Below are positions 7,159 to 9,921 of a stretch of DNA of 9,921 bases, piece by piece. Within the stretch, counting starts at the first letter, position 1. The number at the start of each line of letters is the position of its first letter. The translations under genes were made by a program, and so were the position numbers. The stretch spans positions 1-9,921 of the forward strand of contig CADBUD010000360.1 in the NCBI GenBank assembly GCA_902797785.1, in the 5' to 3' direction. Under the pieces are notes generated by a model that saw nothing but the letters and a program-made list of their open reading frames with translations, was not told the origin of the DNA and made no database searches. The DNA comes from an uncultured Lachnospiraceae bacterium (GTDB taxonomy: Bacteria; Bacillota; Clostridia; Lachnospirales; Lachnospiraceae).

Positions 7159-7716
7159 TTACGAATGTTTCGGATACATGATTGCATCTTTGATTTTCTG
7201 CATTTTTTCTTCTCCTATCAGGATCCGCAACAGCTCCAAACCAAAATCTACCGCTGCGCCCATGCCTTTTGCTGTCGTAATATTACCATCCGTTACGACA
7301 AAATCTTCACTTACCAGCGCTTCCAGCAGCTGATCCTCATTTCCCGGATAGCAAGTTGCCCTCTTTCCTTTTAAGATTCCTAAGCTTCCAAGAACTCTTG
7401 GTGCTGCGCAAATGGCTGCCAGATGCTTCTTTTGTCCGGCAAATTCCAGAAGCTTTTCCTTTAACGGCTCACACTCTTCCAAGTGAAGGGTTCCCGGCAT
7501 ACCGCCCGGAAGAATGATCATATCCATCTGGTCAAAATCTACCTGGTCAAATAATCGATCGGTCAAAATCGGAATCTGATGCGCTCCTGTTACTTCTCTT
7601 TTTCCTGTAATAGAAACCGTCGTCACATCTACCGCGCCCCTTCTAAGAAGATCGAGTGGCGCTAATGCCTCGACCTCTTCCAAACCGTCTGCAAACATCA
7701 TACATACTTTTTTCAT
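7159..7716 (-). CDS. DJ-1/PfpI (YajL-like) family protein
   Basis: This is a 185-residue single-domain protein of the usual DJ-1/YajL length. The family signature is clear: an N-terminal beta strand leading into FADGLEEVEA with the conserved E16, a PGG turn, and the nucleophile elbow AAICAAP with C103. The position often occupied by His in human DJ-1 is Tyr here (CYPG), which is common in bacterial members. Proposed activities for the family include protein or nucleotide deglycation, chaperone action and oxidative-stress sensing. Sequence alone does not decide among these. The start at 7716 is preferred because AAGAGG lies 9 nt upstream; ATGs at 7722 and 7725 are too close to that site. The leader contains a hairpin repeat (7734-7752) that recurs at 9156. 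No good promoter is visible. The gene shares the bidirectional terminator with the HD-GYP gene. Confidence 0.9.
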   Translation of the reverse strand: MKKVCMMFADGLEEVEALAPLDLLRRGAVDVTTVSITGKREVTGAHQIPILTDRLFDQVDFDQMDMIILPGGMPGTLHLEECEPLKEKLLEFAGQKKHLAAICAAPRVLGSLGILKGKRATCYPGNEDQLLEALVSEDFVVTDGNITTAKGMGAAVDFGLELLRILIGEEKMQKIKDAIMYPKHS

Positions 7717-7725
7717 TCTCATCAT

Positions 7726-7761
7726 CCTCTTCCTGACGCATTTACTGCATCATAATAGTAG
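7726..7761 (-). repeat. Leader repeat, copy 1 (hairpin plus RBS)
   Basis: Read on the minus strand, this 36-base element matches 9148-9183 at 31 positions. It contains the near-palindrome TGACGCA/TGCATCA around a TTTAC loop (7734-7752), then 3 variable bases, then AGAGG, the ribosome binding site of the DJ-1 gene. Being in front of a gene in the same orientation suggests a leader function or a shared origin by duplication. Confidence 0.65.
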
Positions 7762-7766
7762 CATAT

Positions 7767-7799
7767 ATAGTAACCACATGAAATAAATACATTTACTAT
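7767..7799. repeat. Inverted repeat upstream of the DJ-1 leader
   Basis: ATAGTAA (7767-7773) and TTACTAT (7793-7799) form the outer arms, and ATG (7778-7780) and CAT (7790-7792) can pair inside with a small bulge. It is A+T-rich and could be an operator or a weak hairpin. It sits beside leader repeat copy 1, just as another hairpin sits beside copy 2. Confidence 0.35.
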
Positions 7800-7947
7800 G
7801 GTATTAAAAACGGCAGGCCATTTCATTCATGAGTATGCTTTCTTTACCCAAAAAGCTGCCACAAAAAGCCCCAACGGACTTATCGTAACAGCCTTTTCTT
7901 CTTGCCTATCTGTTTCAAATTGGCACAAGTTATTTATGAACAGCTCT

Positions 7948-8391
7948 TTATTTCTGACTCATCACACTATTATGATACTCTTCTTTAAAGGTAACATCCT
8001 CTCCGAACCAGTCTGGCGGAAGAAACTCCATTGCCTCCACTTCTGTGGAAAACTCCACTTCAGCAAGGATCAGTCCGTGATAGAACCCTTCGAACAGATC
8101 CAGCTCAATCGTATACTTGTCCTGAAAAGGAATTAAATATCTTTTTTTCTGAATCAGTCTGCCGTCTGTTTTTTCTCTTAAATGTTCATAGGACTCTTTC
8201 GTCAGGGGAAGATTGAACTCCTGCCTTGACATCATCCCAGCCGATTTATAGGTGAGAACATATTCTTCATTTTGCCGGCGAACCCGTATCACGGGATTTA
8301 TGGATAGATATCCCTGTTCCATTTCCAGGCAAGGATACTGTTCCAAATTTTCCGGCATCGTTCTGATCAAAAACTTTCTTTCAATCTCCAT
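7948..8391 (-). CDS. CYTH domain protein (triphosphate tunnel metalloenzyme family)
   Basis: The protein has 147 residues and begins with EIERKFL, the ExExK signature (E2, E4, K6) of the CYTH family. Other tunnel residues expected to face a triphosphate or metal are visible: R36 and R38 in IRVRR, K49, K83-R84, E96 and D98 in IELDLF, and E111 and E113 in LAEVEF. Family members are eight-stranded beta tunnels that bind triphosphates. Short bacterial ones are often inorganic triphosphatases, while others are adenylate or thiamine-triphosphate enzymes. An inorganic triphosphatase is the best guess. It follows the DUF6465-like gene by 30 nt with no terminator between, so it is probably the second gene of that transcript. 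The ribosome binding site is weak (GTGGATG region), which fits translation of a downstream operon gene. No terminator is visible after it. Confidence 0.85.
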   Translation of the reverse strand: MEIERKFLIRTMPENLEQYPCLEMEQGYLSINPVIRVRRQNEEYVLTYKSAGMMSRQEFNLPLTKESYEHLREKTDGRLIQKKRYLIPFQDKYTIELDLFEGFYHGLILAEVEFSTEVEAMEFLPPDWFGEDVTFKEEYHNSVMSQK

Positions 8392-8421
8392 ATGATTTCA
8401 TCCACTGTGATTTTTCGTCTC

Positions 8422-8853
8422 TTACAGTTCTACACTGTATTCCTCTCCACCGACGCCATCTGCTACATAGTAAACTTTATTCTCTGATGGCTGAACATAT
8501 AACTGTAATGACTCAATCTCTTTGTCAGATCCTGACTTTTCAGCAAAATCAGCTTTTACCTTTTCAATGATTTCTGCTTCTGTAACATCTTTTCCATTGT
8601 ACTCAATCGTAAGAGTAGTAGTCATGTCCTTTTCCACCTTCTTTGCTGTTGTTTTTTTCGCTGGAGCTTTTTCAGCTGCTTTCTTTGCTGTTTCTTCAGC
8701 CTTTACTGCGTCTTTCTCAGCTGCCTCTACCGTCTCTTCCACTGCCTTTACTGCTTCTTTTTCAGCTGCCTTTACTGCTTCTTTTTCAGCTGCCTTTACT
8801 GCTGTCTCAGTGGCTGAAGCTGTTTTCTTTGCTGTTGCTTTCTTTGCTGCCAT
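8422..8853 (-). CDS. Ala/Lys/Glu-rich protein with C-terminal DUF6465-like domain
   Basis: The protein has 143 residues and two parts. Residues 1-76 are a low-complexity, highly charged stretch of A, K and E with AKK and AEKEAVKA repeats. It resembles histone H1-like or coiled/helical linker tails and should be helical or disordered. Residues about 77-143 form a compact domain that I match from memory to DUF6465: a strand with IEYNGKDVTEAEI, a helix, then SLQLYVQPSENKVYYVADG. The role is unknown. The basic tail could contact nucleic acid, but acidic residues balance it, so this is weak. A strong promoter lies at 9016-9044 with a leader of about 155 nt. An AAGGAAGGAAAG stretch just before the ATG serves as ribosome binding site. 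Two perfect 24-bp tandem repeats lie in the low-complexity part. The CYTH gene follows by 30 nt. Confidence 0.72.
   Translation of the reverse strand: MAAKKATAKKTASATETAVKAAEKEAVKAAEKEAVKAVEETVEAAEKDAVKAEETAKKAAEKAPAKKTTAKKVEKDMTTTLTIEYNGKDVTEAEIIEKVKADFAEKSGSDKEIESLQLYVQPSENKVYYVADGVGGEEYSVEL
8742..8803 (-). repeat. 24-bp tandem repeat inside the DUF6465-like gene
   Basis: Two perfect 24-base copies (8742-8765 and 8766-8789) are followed by a 14-base partial copy. The unit encodes eight residues of the AEKEAVKA type, so copy-number change keeps the frame. Slippage could vary the length of the linker between strains. Confidence 0.85.
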
Positions 8854-9008
8854 ACATCTTTCCTTCCTTTCATTTCAGAATTCACATTTTGAACTCTCTC
8901 TTTATGTTTCCTCAGCAGTCACTTATAAAGCTTTTGCCAGCAAGGCTGTGAACAATAGAAAAACAGCAAGCCAGCCTGTAACTACATCGAAGAACAACCT
9001 TATAAAAA
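8854..9008 (-). promoter_or_regulatory. Long leader of the DUF6465-like gene
   Basis: About 155 nt separate the predicted transcript start (near 9008) from the ATG at 8853. I see no convincing reading frame and no recognised riboswitch. One short pairing is possible, AGGCTG with CAGCCT (minus strand), within 8941-8980. This leader and the segment to 9147 have no confident gene. The leader repeat copy 2, a 13-codon frame and the promoter are the only other content of the gene-free stretch 8854-9194. Confidence 0.5.
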
Positions 9009-9015
9009 CAGTTTG

Positions 9016-9044
9016 ATTATATACTACTATTTTACAAAAATCAA
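9016..9044 (-). promoter_or_regulatory. Promoter of the DUF6465-like and CYTH genes
   Basis: On the minus strand TTGATT (9039-9044) and a perfect TATAAT (9016-9021) are separated by 17 nt. This is among the best promoter matches in the window and predicts a start near 9008. Confidence 0.8.
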
Positions 9045-9100
9045 TTTATTTACACAATATCGGCACTTTTCCTAAAATCTTTTTCATCCCATCCCGTTTT

Positions 9101-9142
9101 TTATACACATTTCCCTATCTTTTTTACTTCTCCTGCTTTCAT
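9101..9142 (-). other. 13-codon reading frame behind leader repeat copy 2
   Basis: ATG at 9142 is preceded by AGAGG at the right distance (5 nt), both supplied by leader repeat copy 2. It encodes MKAGEVKKIGKCV and stops at 9101. It is too short to call a gene on sequence alone. It could be a leader peptide, or the surviving start of a lost gene. Confidence 0.25.
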
Positions 9143-9147
9143 AGTTT

Positions 9148-9183
9148 CCTCTGTATGACGCATTTACTGCGTCATAATGGTAG
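9148..9183 (-). repeat. Leader repeat, copy 2 (perfect hairpin plus RBS)
   Basis: This is the second copy of the 36-base element at 7726-7761, in the same orientation. Here the hairpin is perfect: TGACGCA and TGCGTCA around TTTAC (9156-9174). AGAGG follows on the minus strand after 3 bases, exactly as in copy 1. Confidence 0.65.
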
Positions 9184-9207
9184 ATATGAAAGATTTATCT
9201 TTCATAT
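9184..9207. repeat. Hairpin overlapping the stop of the DUF1653-like gene
   Basis: ATATGAAAGAT (9184-9194) and ATCTTTCATAT (9197-9207) are perfect arms, and the TAA stop lies in the centre. On the plus strand it is followed by TTTTC. On the minus strand, where the gene lies, no U-run follows, so it is at best a weak terminator or a 3'-end stabiliser. Confidence 0.5.
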
Positions 9208-9677
9208 TTTCTTTTCGTCGCCAAAAAATACTTGAGGGCTTGAAAGCGTTCCTCTATCTCTCCTTCCGGAAGAACACAGTCTATGGAAAACGCAGCAGCT
9301 GACAGAAAGTTTTCTGTCAGCCTCCCACTGGAGGCATTATGGGCTTTGATTAAAATGTGATATTTTTCCTCTATCGTATCCGCATCTAAAAATTCCATCA
9401 AGAGCTCTTCGGGCTGTTCCTTTGCATTTTCTCTTTCCGCTGTCCTTTTTGATTTCCGATCCGGTTGATGTGAACCAATTGTTATTTGTTCTTTTTTTTC
9501 GGCAGAAAAATAGTTTGACATCTCTGCCGCATCTGCTGCATATCGTTCGAACGAGCCAAAAAGTTCCTGATAAATAAGGAGCTCTCTTCCCGTTTCTTTC
9601 TCTTTTGCCCATAGGATCACCTGACAGGGCTTCTCTTTCCCTATCCAAAACTTTTCTCCAAAGGCCGGCTGGCGCAT
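9195..9677 (-). CDS. DUF1653-like protein of unknown function
   Basis: The protein has 160 residues. The N-terminus (about 5-57) follows the DUF1653 pattern known to me: a start like GEKFWIGKEKPCQVILWAKE, then ETGRELLIYQELFGSF and a closing M-NYF. The family is small, with no known enzyme activity. A hydrophilic, Lys/Glu-rich linker (about 58-88) leads to a helical C-terminal part (about 89-160) with EFLDADTIEEKYHIL and EIEERFQALKYFL, which I recall as common in Lachnospiraceae members. No signal peptide or membrane segment is present, so it should be cytosolic. The start at 9677 has AGGAGG 8 nt upstream. A long overlapping frame (9337-9810) in another register is discarded. The upstream region is unusually structured and may control this gene. 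A 10-bp inverted repeat (9298-9321) lies within the gene and is probably chance. Confidence 0.68.
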   Translation of the reverse strand: MRQPAFGEKFWIGKEKPCQVILWAKEKETGRELLIYQELFGSFERYAADAAEMSNYFSAEKKEQITIGSHQPDRKSKRTAERENAKEQPEELLMEFLDADTIEEKYHILIKAHNASSGRLTENFLSAAAFSIDCVLPEGEIEERFQALKYFLATKRKYER

Positions 9678-9685
9678 CAGTTTTC

Positions 9686-9691
9686 CCTCCT
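9686..9691 (-). promoter_or_regulatory. Ribosome binding site of the DUF1653-like gene
   Basis: A perfect AGGAGG on the minus strand sits 8 nt before the ATG at 9677. It begins only 12 nt after the palindromic hairpin at 9704-9729, so that hairpin could influence access to the site. Confidence 0.8.
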
Positions 9692-9703
9692 TCCCAATGA
9701 AAA

Positions 9704-9729
9704 CAGCGAAGAAAACGTTTTCTCCGCTG
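9704..9729 (-). terminator. Palindromic hairpin with U-run, terminator or operator
   Basis: This 26-base near-perfect palindrome has the centre AGAAAACGTTTTCT (9710-9723) flanked by CAGCG and CGCTG. The single mismatch becomes a G-U pair in minus-strand RNA. There it is followed by TTTTC, as in an intrinsic terminator or attenuator. The DNA centre also resembles a catabolite-responsive or other LacI-type operator. Both readings are possible. Confidence 0.5.
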
Positions 9730-9760
9730 AAAATAAATCGGTATGTTACTATTCACAGTC

Positions 9761-9840
9761 CCCCTCCCGGCATTCGGATTTCCCGCTGCTTTGCAGCTCT
9801 CCCGGCGCATTCACGCCTGAAATCCTCATTCTGGGAGGAG
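9761..9840 (-). ncRNA. Candidate branched structured RNA upstream of the DUF1653-like gene
   Basis: Read on the minus strand, nested pairs close around two hairpins. The outer stem is CTCCTCCC (9833-9840) with GGGAGGGG (9761-9768). An internal loop follows, with GAATG on each side. The middle stem is GGATTTC (9819-9825) with GAAATCC (9776-9782). Inside are GGCG/CGCC (9814-9817, 9804-9807) and GCTGC/GCAGC (9793-9797, 9785-9789) with an AAA loop. This makes a three-way junction. I do not recognise the class. It could be a riboswitch-like leader, a stand-alone small RNA or a repeated extragenic element. Confidence 0.45.
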
Positions 9841-9860
9841 TTCCTGCTTCACAGCAGGAA
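9841..9860. repeat. Perfect 8-bp hairpin
   Basis: TTCCTGCT (9841-9848) and AGCAGGAA (9853-9860) close a 4-nt loop (TCAC on the plus strand). It directly abuts the branched structure and is probably part of the same folded transcript. Confidence 0.6.
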
Positions 9861-9862
9861 AA

Positions 9863-9921
9863 TTTGCTAAATAAAAGAGTTTCTTACGTGCAAGCACGAC
9901 GAATCTCTTTCATTTAGCAAA
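9863..9921 (-). terminator. Long hairpin with nested palindrome at the window edge
   Basis: The arms 9863-9879 and 9905-9921 match at 16 of 17 positions, and a second small palindrome, CGTGC-AA-GCACG (9887-9898), sits in the loop. On the minus strand the stem is followed by TTTTCC, so it may end a gene lying beyond the window. It may equally be the first part of the folded region that runs to 9704. It touches the last base, so its true extent is unknown. Confidence 0.5.

Noticed and set aside
7827..7928. A 33-codon minus-strand frame from TTG, ending in a hydrophobic ISPLGLFVAAFWVKKAYS stretch
   Set aside because: The tail looks somewhat coding, but there is no ribosome binding site, the start is TTG, and it begins just past the CYTH stop. 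It could be a gene remnant; the evidence is too thin to call.
8522..9016. A 164-residue plus-strand frame opposite the DUF6465-like gene
   Set aside because: It is a Ser/Phe/Ala-rich reverse image of the Ala/Lys/Glu-rich repeats; repetitive sequence keeps opposite frames open. No ribosome binding site or family motif.
9298..9321. A 10-bp inverted repeat GCTGACAGAA / TTCTGTCAGC
   Set aside because: It lies inside the DUF1653-like coding region, has no U-run on the coding strand, and the encoded residues fit the family pattern, so chance or codon use explains it.
9337..9810. A 157-residue minus-strand frame overlapping the DUF1653-like gene
   Set aside because: It is rich in Arg, Lys, Gly and Cys, matches no family I know, and overlaps in another register a gene with a strong ribosome binding site and family-like motifs. 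It also runs through the structured region.
9761..9840. Cobalamin, THF or other known riboswitch
   Set aside because: The conserved boxes I know for these classes (for example GCCACTG of the cobalamin box) are absent, and the downstream gene has no link to such ligands.
9704..9921. Right end of an IS200/IS605 element with a TnpB guide-type RNA
   Set aside because: Hairpins and a GAAGCAGGAA stretch recalled such ends, but no transposase or TnpB frame is open on the minus strand up to the window edge, and no left end is present.

Overview
The window looks like a chromosomal segment of a low-to-moderate GC Clostridia, most probably a Lachnospiraceae gut commensal. The reasons are AGGAGG-type ribosome binding sites, TTGATT/TATAAT-like promoters, a 7TM hybrid histidine kinase with a C-terminal HPt domain, and two small families that I associate from memory with Lachnospiraceae (a DUF6465-like protein and a DUF1653-like protein). 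No transposase, phage gene, CRISPR array, tRNA or rRNA gene is visible.

Left half, 1-5862, read on the minus strand: a signalling cluster starts from a promoter at 5834-5862. It holds a small glycine-zipper membrane protein (5514-5795), a large hybrid histidine kinase (2521-5463, with a possible upstream start at 5517), a stand-alone receiver protein (1441-2325), and a secreted N-acetylmuramoyl-L-alanine amidase with FN3 and bacterial Ig-like domains (108-1403). A strong terminator lies at 24-62. A 195-nt spacer between kinase and receiver genes carries several hairpins, a pair of short direct repeats and a possible second promoter.

Middle, 5863-7104, plus strand: a divergent promoter (5878-5906) drives an HD-GYP protein, a likely cyclic-di-GMP phosphodiesterase. 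It starts at TTG and ends in a 20-bp perfect hairpin (7061-7104) that probably terminates transcription from both sides.

Right half, 7159-9921, minus strand: a DJ-1/PfpI family protein, a CYTH triphosphatase-like protein, a DUF6465-like Ala/Lys/Glu-rich protein with a clear promoter and a leader of about 155 nt, and a DUF1653-like protein. Upstream of the last gene, 9704-9921 is non-coding and densely structured: a long hairpin, a short hairpin, a branched fold, and a palindromic hairpin followed by a U-run just before the ribosome binding site. It resembles either a cis-regulatory leader or a terminated small RNA. I do not recognise its class.

The least routine observations are four. First, an alpha-helical module of about 70 residues appears twice in tandem in the receiver protein and once at the C-terminus of the neighbouring kinase. 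Second, there is the structured RNA candidate at the right edge. Third, a 36-bp leader-plus-RBS repeat occurs in front of the DJ-1 gene and again in front of a 13-codon reading frame. Fourth, a two-component cluster sits head-to-head with a cyclic-di-GMP hydrolase gene. All family names come from reading the sequence; no database was searched.
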